Source of the DNA: Klebsiella pneumoniae
GTDB lineage: Bacteria > Desulfobacterota > Binatia > Bin18
Length of the DNA stretch: 36,168 bases
Direction of reading: 5' to 3'
Assembly (NCBI GenBank): GCA_945865755.1
Contig: CAMBFS010000021.1
Location: forward strand, 1 to 36,168
The notes below the pieces were generated by a model. That model saw only the letters and a program-made list of their open reading frames with translations. It was not told where the DNA came from and searched no databases. Made by a program: the position numbers and the translations under genes. Each line of letters opens with the position of its first letter. The stretch's first letter is position 1. Positions 1 to 7,826 of the stretch are shown here, piece after piece.

Positions 1-140
1 TTCGTGCCCGCCAAGTACCGGGTCACTTGATCATGGCTCACTTCCCCTTCCAGCAGTTCGCTGAGCCCCGTCGCGGTGGTGGCCCCAAAGGACGCCAGCA
101 AGTAATCGGAATACAAATCGGCTATCGCTTGTGCTTTCAT
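1..140 (-). CDS. IS transposase, N-terminal fragment cut by the window edge
   Basis: Reading leftward from the ATG at 140, the frame is open to the window edge and begins MKAQAIADLYSDYLL. It continues with the stretch TTATGLSELLEGEVSHDQVT. That pattern (TTATGLS...SHDQVTR) is what I know from the N-terminus of DDE transposases of the IS4/IS701 type. Only 46 codons are in the window, so the catalytic residues cannot be checked. The sequence from 141 to about 190 should contain one end of the element. The next gene starts at 243 on the other strand, so this insertion marks the left border of the polysaccharide locus. Confidence 0.6.
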   Translation of the reverse strand, partial: MKAQAIADLYSDYLLASFGATTATGLSELLEGEVSHDQVTRYLAGT

Positions 141-161
141 ATCGGCGATTCTATACCTTTT

Positions 162-191
162 TTGTCCCTGGCGCGTAAGGTGAGATATTAA
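162..191 (+). promoter_or_regulatory. Candidate promoter inside the IS end, facing the polysaccharide operon
   Basis: TTGTCC (162-167) and TATTAA (186-191) are separated by 18 bases and lie about 50 bases ahead of the start at 243. Both boxes are imperfect matches to the sigma-70 consensus. If real, the operon would be driven from sequence belonging to or bordering the insertion sequence. This is inference from spacing only. Confidence 0.25.
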
Positions 192-242
192 GATTCTTTG
201 GAAAACTCTGCCCGCAGTATGGAAAGGGGAGGGAGCTGTCTA

Positions 243-1409
243 ATGAAGCCTGCTTCTCACGCTCCCCATTCGCAGGGAACGGTGGCGACGGCTGTCGACG
301 TCTCCCTTATTGAGCAGTTACGCGCGCTGGCGGTTCGTGGCCTGCAGCGCATGTACCGGTCGGATGAAAGGTTGTTTGTCTTTCGCGTGCGACGGACGCC
401 TACCGGGGTCGTCTCGGAGGGACTGAGCCCACGCTATACCGCAATCACGTTGATCGGTTTAGCGGGAGAGGACGAATCGGTGTCCGCGACGGTATTGGCC
501 GGGCACAGTACGCGAAACGTGTGTGAACGGCTGCTGAGCGACATTGAGCAAATGAGTAACTTAGGTGACGTCGCGCTCACGTTATGGGCAGCGCGAGCAA
601 TCGCACATCCCGCTCCGCCGTCAGCATGGGAACGTCTCTTAGCTTTGTGTCCAATAGAAGGTACATATCCGACCGTGGAGCTGGCTTGGACGCTGACCGC
701 GCTCTGCATAGACGAAGAAGCGCCAGTCGGGGATTTGCGCGAGCGGATTGCCCACCGACTGCTCACCGCGTTCGTGCCGCGGGCGGGAATGTTTCCTCAC
801 CTCGTGGGAGACAAAGCGTCCGGTTTGCGTGCTCATATCTCCTGCTTCGCCGATCTCGTGTATCCCGTGCAGGCGCTCGCGCACTATGCCAAACTTACGG
901 GCAATAATGAGGCGCGCGACGCCGCGTTGCGGTGCGCCAATCAGTTTTGCGCGCAACAAGGTGACAGCGGGCAATGGTGGTGGCACTATCATCTCCAAAC
1001 CGGAGAAACGGTTGAGCCATACCCGGTCTACGCCGTCCATCAGGATGCCATGGCGCCGATGGCGCTCTTTGCCCTGGAAGAAGCGAGTGATGCCGACTTT
1101 ACGCCTTACATCAGCAAGGGACTCGCCTGGTTGGCGCGGTCCCCAGAACTTGATGGCGGGTCGTTGATCGACAACGACGCCGACCTGATATGGCGCAAGG
1201 TGGCCCGCCGCGAACCCCGTAAACTGGCGCGTTATCTGCAAACGGTGACGAGTCGAATACATCCAAGTCTGAGAGTGCCCGGGCTCGACCTGTTGTTTCC
1301 GGTTGGCACGATTGACGATGAAGACCGTCCGTACCATTTAGGGTGGCTCCTCTATGCCTGGCCCCTGGCGCGGGTCGCACGCTGGAAACAGCAGGAAGAA
1401 AGTCAATGA
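243..1409 (+). CDS. Six-hairpin / prenyltransferase-fold protein of the exopolysaccharide locus
   Basis: About 388 residues starting MKPASHAPHSQ. I chose the ATG at 243 over the upstream TTG at 198 because a purine-rich GGGGAGGGA lies about 8 bases before it. No signal peptide is visible. Internal repeated helical stretches (for example LAWLARSPELDGG and DRPYHLGWLLYAW) and the aromatic segment GQWWWHYHLQTGE resemble the alpha/alpha toroid of prenyltransferase/squalene-cyclase-like or six-hairpin glycosidase-like proteins found in polysaccharide clusters. The stop overlaps the next start (ATGA), which points to translational coupling with the WecG-family glycosyltransferase. A role in polymer processing or modification is inference from context; no catalytic residue was identified. 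Confidence 0.6.
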   Translation: MKPASHAPHSQGTVATAVDVSLIEQLRALAVRGLQRMYRSDERLFVFRVRRTPTGVVSEGLSPRYTAITLIGLAGEDESVSATVLAGHSTRNVCERLLSDIEQMSNLGDVALTLWAARAIAHPAPPSAWERLLALCPIEGTYPTVELAWTLTALCIDEEAPVGDLRERIAHRLLTAFVPRAGMFPHLVGDKASGLRAHISCFADLVYPVQALAHYAKLTGNNEARDAALRCANQFCAQQGDSGQWWWHYHLQTGETVEPYPVYAVHQDAMAPMALFALEEASDADFTPYISKGLAWLARSPELDGGSLIDNDADLIWRKVARREPRKLARYLQTVTSRIHPSLRVPGLDLLFPVGTIDDEDRPYHLGWLLYAWPLARVARWKQQEESQ

Positions 1410-2197
1410 GTGAGGGAGATACCCAGCAGCTTCCCACGCGTCTCCTTTTTGGGATTCCGATTCATGCCTTGACGATGACGGAGGCGCTTGAGCGGATCGA
1501 CCACGCCATTACGTCTCGCGGTCGTCTCCAGATTGGCGTGGTGAATGCGGCGAAGATCGTGAACATGCACCGCGATAAAGCTTTGCAGGAAGATGTGCTT
1601 TCGTCCGACCTCATCGTGGCGGATGGGATGTCCGTTGTCTGGGCGAGTCGCCTTCTCGGTCAGCCACTTCCAGAGCGTGTTGCTGGTATCGATCTGATGC
1701 TGCGGATGTTGGAACGTGGCAACCAACGTGGCTATCGTGTCTACTGTCTCGGGGCGACGGATGAGGTGCTGCGGAAGACCACGGAACAAATCGCCGCGGA
1801 TTATCCCAACGTCATAATTGCTGGGCAGCGGAACGGATACTTTAGCGTGGATGAAGAGCGAGCTGTCGCGGACGATATCAAAGCGGCACGACCTGACATC
1901 CTCTTTGTCGCCATGACCTCGCCGAAGAAAGAACAATTTTTGGCACGTTGGAGCGAAGAGCTGGCCATTCCGGTCTGCCACGGAGTTGGCGGGTCGTTCG
2001 ATGTGGTCGCCGGGAAAGTTGAGCGCGCACCCGAAAGGTGGCAAGCCCTCGGTTTGGAGTGGTTGTATCGAGTCAAACAGGAACCTCGACGATTGTGGAA
2101 GCGGTATCTGGTAACGAATATCATTTTTTGCGGCATGGTTTGCTCGGAGTTTTTGAAACACTTACGTCCGCGCATCCGCAACGCGCTCACCCGTTGA
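1406..2197 (+). CDS. WecG/TagA/CpsF-family glycosyltransferase
   Basis: About 263 residues from the ATG at 1406, which overlaps the previous stop as ATGA and has GGAAGAA just upstream. An open frame extends back to 1343 but that part only reads through the preceding gene. Family hallmarks are clear: VVNAAKIVNMHRDKAL near the N-terminus, ADGMSVVWASRLLG with the conserved Asp-Gly, ERVAGIDLM, then GVGGSFDVVAGKVERAP and GLEWLYRVKQEPRRL near the C-terminus. Members (GT26) transfer a sugar such as N-acetylmannosaminuronic acid or N-acetylmannosamine to a lipid-linked acceptor on the cytoplasmic face of the membrane. The exact sugar cannot be told from sequence. The length is normal and the gene looks intact. 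Confidence 0.9.
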   Translation: MSEGDTQQLPTRLLFGIPIHALTMTEALERIDHAITSRGRLQIGVVNAAKIVNMHRDKALQEDVLSSDLIVADGMSVVWASRLLGQPLPERVAGIDLMLRMLERGNQRGYRVYCLGATDEVLRKTTEQIAADYPNVIIAGQRNGYFSVDEERAVADDIKAARPDILFVAMTSPKKEQFLARWSEELAIPVCHGVGGSFDVVAGKVERAPERWQALGLEWLYRVKQEPRRLWKRYLVTNIIFCGMVCSEFLKHLRPRIRNALTR

Positions 2198-2206
2198 TCT
2201 TTCCTT

Positions 2207-3742
2207 ATGATCCGCTTCACGCTGCTCTGGTTCTTTGTCCTCGCCGTCTGTGTGTACGCCTGGAAAGACTGGTACAAAGCGCTCTGTGGGCTCATCCTGC
2301 TCATGGCGGTGATTGAGCATCCCGATATGCCCAAAACGTTGTTGGGCATCCAAGGGCTGAACCCGTGGAATATGGCACTGGCCAACGTGGGCGCGGCCTG
2401 GGCCGTCAGTCGGCAGCGCGAAGGGCTGACCTGGGACATGCCGCGCCCTGTGAACAGGTTTCTGGTTCTCTATTTTGGCATTATTCTTGTCGCTTTCTTG
2501 CGGCTGCTCTTTGACCGCAGCGGCCTCAGGGACGAAACGACAGGATCGTTGATCAGCGAATACTTTATTAACTGTTTCAAATGGCCTATTCCTGGCCTGC
2601 TGCTCTTCAGTGGCTGTCGCAGTCGGTCGCGGTTTGTGTGGGGACTAACCGCTGTGCTTGCTCTCTATGGAGTTCTTGGTTTGCAAGTAATCCGGTGGGT
2701 CCCAATGAGTATGGCAATGAGCAGCGGGGAGCGATTCGAGAACCATGCGCAGAAAGTGCTTGAAAATGAGGTGGGCTATCATCGGGTGAATCTCTCAATG
2801 ATGCTCGCTGGGGCGTCGTGGGGAATCTTCGCCGTGCGTGCACTCGCGAAAAAACGCTTCCACAGTGCACTCCTCCTCCTCGCCAGCGGCATGGTTGTCT
2901 ATGCCCAAGCGTTAACGGCGGGGCGGATGGGCTACGTTACCTGGGCGGTGGTCGGCTTCATTCTCTGTCTGGTCCGGTGGCGGAAATACCTGTTGTTCGC
3001 TCCGGTTGTCGCACTCGTCATTGCGTTCGCGTTGCCTGGCGTTGTTGAGCGCCTTTTACAAGGGTTCTCGGAAGAGACGCAAGATACCAATTCCCGCCTG
3101 GATACGGGAGGGGCGAGTGAGGGAGGCCCCGATATGTATACGGTGACCGCGGGCCGGACGTTCGCGTGGCAATTCGTCATTCCGAAGATTACCGAGGCTC
3201 CTCTCCTTGGATTTGGGCGCTTGGCGATGCAAAGAACCGGAATCACCGCCTCACTGTGGGAACAATATCAAGAAAATTTCCCTCACCCCCATAATGCCTA
3301 TCTCGAACTGTTGCTCGACAACGGACTCGTCGGCTTCTTGGTGATTATTCCTTTTTATCTTCTCGTGTTAAGACAAGGGTTCACGCTTTTCCGGGATTCG
3401 CGTAGTCCAGTATTCGTTGCTATCGGCGGAGTGTCATGCGCTGTCGTGCTCTCCTTCTTAACCTCGTCGTTCGCCAGCCAGACTTTCTACCCGCGTGAGG
3501 GGTCGGTTGGTATGTGGTGCACGATCGGGTTGTTATTGCGCGTGGCGGTGGAGCGCTCTCGCGTGCTTGCCGCAGGGGCGACCGCAGTTACCGCCAAACC
3601 CAGTGAAGCGACGCAGCCCGTGGTGAACCGCTTTCATCAACATTTGCCTCAGGCCAGAACCGTGAAGACAGCGAAAAAACAGGAAAAAGCATCAACCGCA
3701 GTGAAGCCCCTTGACGAGCTGCTCTGGCGTCGCGCGGCATAG
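2207..3742 (+). CDS. O-antigen ligase / Wzy-like polysaccharide polymerase (membrane)
   Basis: 511 residues with roughly ten hydrophobic segments from residue 1 onward, starting MIRFTLLWFFVLAVCVYAW. A long extracytoplasmic loop (about residues 285-380) ends in the family motif FPHPHNAYLELLLDNGLVGF, containing the conserved His of the Wzy_C/WaaL domain. TAGRMGYVTWAVVGFI is the second typical motif. Such proteins polymerise lipid-linked repeat units or ligate the glycan at the periplasmic face. The C-terminal 60 residues are a Lys/Thr/Ala-rich cytoplasmic tail (VKTAKKQEKASTAVK), longer than usual. The start lies 9 bases after the WecG-family stop, so the genes probably form one operon. The mixture of flippase, polymerase and lipid-linked glycosyltransferases argues for a Wzx/Wzy-type pathway. 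Confidence 0.85.
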   Translation: MIRFTLLWFFVLAVCVYAWKDWYKALCGLILLMAVIEHPDMPKTLLGIQGLNPWNMALANVGAAWAVSRQREGLTWDMPRPVNRFLVLYFGIILVAFLRLLFDRSGLRDETTGSLISEYFINCFKWPIPGLLLFSGCRSRSRFVWGLTAVLALYGVLGLQVIRWVPMSMAMSSGERFENHAQKVLENEVGYHRVNLSMMLAGASWGIFAVRALAKKRFHSALLLLASGMVVYAQALTAGRMGYVTWAVVGFILCLVRWRKYLLFAPVVALVIAFALPGVVERLLQGFSEETQDTNSRLDTGGASEGGPDMYTVTAGRTFAWQFVIPKITEAPLLGFGRLAMQRTGITASLWEQYQENFPHPHNAYLELLLDNGLVGFLVIIPFYLLVLRQGFTLFRDSRSPVFVAIGGVSCAVVLSFLTSSFASQTFYPREGSVGMWCTIGLLLRVAVERSRVLAAGATAVTAKPSEATQPVVNRFHQHLPQARTVKTAKKQEKASTAVKPLDELLWRRAA

Positions 3743-3782
3743 GAAATCAGCGCATGAACCATAACCGTGGCCTTCCTGCTTC

Positions 3783-4763
3783 ATGAAACAGAAAACTCGT
3801 CTCATTTATATTCTTGCCGCTAGTCATTCCGGCTCTACCCTTTTGGCCTTCTTGCTGGGGAGCCACCCCGAAGTCTGTACGGTGGGAGAACTCAAGTCTC
3901 CCAATCTTGGTGAGATTGATCGGTATCGGTGCTCATGTCGAGCGCTGATTAAGGAATGCCCATTTTGGGTTGGTATCAGTCAGGATATGCAGCGCCGCGG
4001 ATTCCCCTTTGATATGGCGAATACGGGGACCGACCTCACTTGGGAGGCAAGTCCGTATGTCCGACGGCTTTTACGGCCTTTACATCGTGATCCTCTGGTT
4101 GAGCGTATCCGTGATATCGCCCTGGCGCTCTCGCCGCGGTGGCGCTCTCGGCTCCCACAAATCCAGGCGCGGAACGCGGCATTGGCGGAATGCGTGGGGG
4201 CGCGCACCGGGAAACGTATCATCGTCGATTCCTCGAAGGTCGGCCTGCGCTTAAAGTATCTCTTACGCAATCCGGCCTTAGAGGTGCAAGTGATCCGCTT
4301 GATGCGTGATGGACGTGCGGTCACCCTGGCGTATGTCGATCCCGCGAATTTCGCCGATGCCCGCGACCCCTCGTTCCGCAGTGGCGGGACGGGGAGTGGC
4401 CGGGCGCCGGCGCATCTCTCCCTTGAGCGTGGGGCACGGGAATGGCGGCGGAGCACGGAAGAAGCCGATGCCATTGTCAAACACCTCGATCCGTCTCAAT
4501 GGCGAGAACTCCGCTACGAAACCCTCTGTGCTCAGCCAGAGGTGGTACTCCAAGAACTCTTTACGTTCCTTGGTGCTGATCCAGGCAAGGCAACTCTGGA
4601 CTTCCGTTGCACCGAACATCATATCATTGGTAACGGCATGCGAATGGATTCGACCTCGGAAATCCGCCTTGATGACCGTTGGAAGTCCGTCCTGACCACC
4701 CGCGACCTGGAAATTTTCAATTCCGTGGCCGGTGCCACTAATCGTCACTTAGGGTATCACTAG
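3783..4763 (+). CDS. PAPS-dependent sulfotransferase family protein
   Basis: 326 residues. The N-terminus YILAASHSGSTLLAFLLGSH is the 5'-phosphosulfate binding loop (SxSGSTLL), followed by HPEV. RLMRDGRAVTLAYVDP, after VDSSK, matches the 3'-phosphate binding segment (R.RDpR). The C-terminal half has LRYETLCAQPEVVLQELFTFLG, the usual R.E.L...P...l..i..FLG motif of the Sulfotransfer_3 group. Such enzymes move sulfate from PAPS to a hydroxyl of a carbohydrate or lipid. The placement between polymerase and deacetylase-like genes suggests the polymer or its precursor is sulfated. No PAPS synthesis genes are in the window. The gene looks intact. Confidence 0.85.
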   Translation: MKQKTRLIYILAASHSGSTLLAFLLGSHPEVCTVGELKSPNLGEIDRYRCSCRALIKECPFWVGISQDMQRRGFPFDMANTGTDLTWEASPYVRRLLRPLHRDPLVERIRDIALALSPRWRSRLPQIQARNAALAECVGARTGKRIIVDSSKVGLRLKYLLRNPALEVQVIRLMRDGRAVTLAYVDPANFADARDPSFRSGGTGSGRAPAHLSLERGAREWRRSTEEADAIVKHLDPSQWRELRYETLCAQPEVVLQELFTFLGADPGKATLDFRCTEHHIIGNGMRMDSTSEIRLDDRWKSVLTTRDLEIFNSVAGATNRHLGYH

Positions 4764-4779
4764 TCAGGGGAAGAGGTGG

Positions 4780-6024
4780 ATGGCAATTCCCATGTCGTCG
4801 GTCGCGTTGCGACGCATCCCATCCCCCTATCGGGCGATCCTAGCGATATGCAGCGACTTGGATGAGACCCCGGATCGTTCGGTTTACTGGGAAAGTCTGC
4901 GGTTCTTGAATACCACCGAGCGGACCGCGATGGGACAGGGGGTTGGTCTAGAAATCGGCAATAGCATCTACTTCGATATGCCAGCGCAACAATTTTCCTA
5001 TTGGAATACCGATGATAGTGGGCGGGCAATGGTGCGCGCCCTCATCCACTCCGGGCATATTGATTGTCTCCATTCTTTCGGTGACCTCGCCACGACTAGG
5101 GTACACGCGGAACGTGCCCTGGCGGAACTCTCCCGGTATCAATGTCAACTCGGGGTGTGGATTGACCACGCCGTGGCGCCATCCAATTTCGATGGCGATA
5201 TCATGCGAGGGGTTGGTGACGTCCCCGGGTCTCCGGTCTACCACGCTGACCTCACCTGTGATTTTGGCGTCCAGTATGTGTGGCGGGGGCGGGTCACGAG
5301 TGTGATTGGGCAGAATGTGAGCCGCAGCCTCCGGGGTATCTATACCCACAGACGTGTAATCAGCTCTATAAAAACCGTGGCTAGAGAGTATGTGAAAGGG
5401 GTGCTTGCTCAGCGGGGGCATGCGAAGTATGCCATGCACGGTCCCAACCAGGTCCTCCGGGCAACCCAGCTCCGTGATGGCCAGCCAGTGTGGGAATTTC
5501 TGCGATCCAATCCCCACTGGGGAGGAGTCAGTTGTGGCGAGACCGCCGCAGGGTTGGCGGATGTACTGTCGGAGTCAATGCTCACGCGTCTCATTAAGCG
5601 TGAGGGGGTCTGTGTGCTCTATACGCATCTTGGGAAGATCAAAAAATATACTGAGCCATTTGGTCCGCGCACCCGTGAAGCCCTGCGTCGGTTAGCAGGG
5701 CTGGTGGGTGACGGAAAAATCTTGGTCGCGAGCACCCGCCGAGTGCTTGACTATTGTCGAACCGTGTCCACCGTGAAGTTTTCGACCGTGCAAGACGGAG
5801 CTGTGACGGGGATTGATATTACGATGGAACGCCAATCCGCAGTGTCCTCACGGCAGGTGCTCAGCGAGTTGAGCGGGCTCTCTTTTTATGTTGCTGACCC
5901 GCGGCGTACCCAAGTGCGGGTGAATGGCCAGCACATGACCGAGTTACAATACAACAGCCCTGACCACACCGGACGGCCGAGTATTTCGTTCCCGTGGCGA
6001 CGACTGGAATTGCCGGCCTTGTGA
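4780..6024 (+). CDS. Polysaccharide deacetylase-like (NodB-fold-like) protein
   Basis: 414 residues. The ATG at 4780 sits a few bases after GGGGAAGAGGTGG; a second ATG at 4792 is possible. There is no signal peptide. AILAICSDLDETP near residue 20 has the acidic pair expected for a metal site. CLHSFGDLATTR supplies a His, GVWIDHAVAPSNF a further His, and VCVLYTHLGK a late His, an order reminiscent of glycoside hydrolase/deacetylase superfamily barrels. The match to canonical NodB motifs is loose, so the reaction (removal of N- or O-acetyl groups from the glycan) is inference supported by location between the sulfotransferase and the flippase. The last 80 residues look like a beta-rich appendix. 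Confidence 0.6.
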   Translation: MAIPMSSVALRRIPSPYRAILAICSDLDETPDRSVYWESLRFLNTTERTAMGQGVGLEIGNSIYFDMPAQQFSYWNTDDSGRAMVRALIHSGHIDCLHSFGDLATTRVHAERALAELSRYQCQLGVWIDHAVAPSNFDGDIMRGVGDVPGSPVYHADLTCDFGVQYVWRGRVTSVIGQNVSRSLRGIYTHRRVISSIKTVAREYVKGVLAQRGHAKYAMHGPNQVLRATQLRDGQPVWEFLRSNPHWGGVSCGETAAGLADVLSESMLTRLIKREGVCVLYTHLGKIKKYTEPFGPRTREALRRLAGLVGDGKILVASTRRVLDYCRTVSTVKFSTVQDGAVTGIDITMERQSAVSSRQVLSELSGLSFYVADPRRTQVRVNGQHMTELQYNSPDHTGRPSISFPWRRLELPAL

Positions 6025-6061
6025 TTTTTGGTCTCGACACGCGAAGGATAAGAAGGGCACT

Positions 6062-6103
6062 ATGACGCAAGACAACGAGAAAGACATCAAACATTATGAG
6101 TGA
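6062..6103 (+). CDS. 13-codon leader ORF ahead of the flippase
   Basis: ATG at 6062 is 4 bases after GAAGGG (6052-6057), the best ribosome site in this gap. It encodes MTQDNEKDIKHYE then TGA at 6101-6103, three bases before the flippase ATG at 6106. The flippase start itself has no visible Shine-Dalgarno, so translation of this leader could deliver ribosomes to it. The leader and the flippase N-terminus share DNEK, hinting at a small duplication. Whether the peptide itself matters is unknown. Confidence 0.35.
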   Translation: MTQDNEKDIKHYE

Positions 6104-6115
6104 CAATGAGTGACA
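6096..6115 (+). repeat. 10-bp direct tandem repeat covering the flippase start codon
   Basis: ATGAGTGACA occurs twice back to back (6096-6105, 6106-6115). The first copy's ATG gives MSDNE then stop; the second starts the flippase frame. Confidence 0.8.
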
Positions 6116-7704
6116 ATGAAAAAGGTGCTCCTGCGCGGACCGAAGATGCGTCTGGCCGTGACCGGTTGGCGTGGAATGTCGTGGTTGGTTGGGCTGGACA
6201 CTTGGTGTTTATCGTCACCGGCTTCGTGATGCCGCGGCTCATGGATCAGCATGTTGGCCAGAGTGCTCTGGGGATCTGGGATTTTTCCTGGTCGCTGATG
6301 AACTATTTCAACCTAGCCGGTTTGGGGGTCGGGGCGTCGGTCAACCGCTACATTGCGATGTACCGAGCGGCGGCGGACAGTGCCGGAGTCCGACGGGCGG
6401 CGTCTTCGGTGTTGTGCGTCCAGCTTGTCGCCGGCCTGATCATGCTGCTCTTGTCTTTGTTGACGGCCTGGCTGTTGCCATTGTTGTTCGCCGAGCGATT
6501 TAGTGCCGATATTGATGCCGCACGCTGGGTTGTGGTGCTGCTCGGTGGGAGTCTTGCCGTACACATGGCGTTTGACACTTTTGGCGGGGTGGTGACGGGG
6601 TGTCATCGCTGGGACCTTCATAATGCGATCAACTCCGGTTCTCATGTCATCGCCGTGGTGGGGATGTTCATCGTGCTCATGCTTGGGGGAGGGTTGCGGG
6701 GTTTAGGCATGGTGCAACTAGGGGTCACGGTCGCTACGGAAGTGATCCGTGCCCTTGTCGCGTATCGCGTATGTCCCGAATTGCGGGTTGGTTGGGCCTA
6801 TGCGGAGTGGGGACAATCCCGTGAGATGCTCGTCTTTGGCATCAAGAAAGTGTTGGATGGCATCTCCAGGTTGTTGCTCATCCAATCCAACAGCATTATC
6901 GTGGCCAGCTATTTAGGGCCGGTGGCTCTTGCCGTTTACGCACGGCCCAGCGCGTTGATTCGCCATGTCGAAACTCTCGTGAATAAATTCGCGTTCGTGC
7001 TGACGCCGACGGCGAGCTCGTTACACGGAGCTGGTCGTGAAGAAGACCTCCGTCACCTCTTTCTGCAAAGCTCTCGCGGCGGGGCGTTTCTGGTGCTGCC
7101 GATGAGTATCGGGTTGACGATTTTTGGTGATGCTCTCCTGCACTTGTGGATGGGGCCGCGCTACGTAGCCGGGAATGTGATGACGATTCTTGCCCTCGGC
7201 TACATTTTGCCGGTGTCTCAACAACCCGCCAGCCTCATTTTGGCGGGCATGAATCTCCACGGACAAATCGCCGTGGCCATGCTTGGGGCGGCAGTGGGCG
7301 GCATTCTCATGGGGATCGTGACCGTCGGATTCTTGGAGTGGGGGCTCGAAGGCGCGGCGCTTTCCGTGGCCATTCCCTTGATGATCGGCAACGGGCTCTT
7401 CGTCCAACTGTACGTGTGTCGTCGGGTCGGCATTCCGCTAATGACGTATTTCCGTGAGACTTTTACCGTTCCTCTGGCCTGTATGATCCCATTCTCGGGG
7501 AGTTTGCTCGTGTGCCGGGCCCTCTTGCGTGAGAGCCCTTTGGCGACGGTCGGAGTGGGCAGTGTGGTCGGGGCGCTGGTCCTGGGCTCTCTGTATTGGC
7601 GCTACGCGATTCCCACTCGTACCCGTGAACAGATCGGTGGTCTGCTGGCCGCGCGACTTGGCTGGGTTGGTGCAACCCTCCGACAAAAAGCGAAAAGAGC
7701 ATGA
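6106..7704 (+). CDS. Polysaccharide flippase (Wzx / MOP superfamily)
   Basis: About 532 residues beginning MSDNEKGAPART. The hydrophilic N-terminus is followed by about twelve to fourteen membrane spans. NVVVGWAGHLVFIVTGFVMP and the segment GIWDFSWSLMNYFNLAGLGV are typical of the first two helices of PST/Polysacc_synt family exporters. The protein would flip undecaprenyl-linked oligosaccharide units to the periplasm for the polymerase at 2207. I prefer the ATG at 6106 to the GTG at 6100, though neither has its own ribosome site. Coupling to the leader ORF at 6062 is likely. Length and hydropathy are normal. Confidence 0.85.
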   Translation: MSDNEKGAPARTEDASGRDRLAWNVVVGWAGHLVFIVTGFVMPRLMDQHVGQSALGIWDFSWSLMNYFNLAGLGVGASVNRYIAMYRAAADSAGVRRAASSVLCVQLVAGLIMLLLSLLTAWLLPLLFAERFSADIDAARWVVVLLGGSLAVHMAFDTFGGVVTGCHRWDLHNAINSGSHVIAVVGMFIVLMLGGGLRGLGMVQLGVTVATEVIRALVAYRVCPELRVGWAYAEWGQSREMLVFGIKKVLDGISRLLLIQSNSIIVASYLGPVALAVYARPSALIRHVETLVNKFAFVLTPTASSLHGAGREEDLRHLFLQSSRGGAFLVLPMSIGLTIFGDALLHLWMGPRYVAGNVMTILALGYILPVSQQPASLILAGMNLHGQIAVAMLGAAVGGILMGIVTVGFLEWGLEGAALSVAIPLMIGNGLFVQLYVCRRVGIPLMTYFRETFTVPLACMIPFSGSLLVCRALLRESPLATVGVGSVVGALVLGSLYWRYAIPTRTREQIGGLLAARLGWVGATLRQKAKRA

Positions 7705-7826
7705 GCGGTGCCTACGGTTCCTCCCTCTGGTGAGTGATAGGGGCGAAATTAAGATTGGCGCGATCCGGCCAACCATATAAGGGTAATCACCGCTGCGGAC
7801 GTCCGACCTGAAGGACCCCCCATCCT

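Noticed and set aside
639..1337. 232-codon open frame on -
   Set aside because: Antisense of the six-hairpin-like protein, no start signal, no domain.
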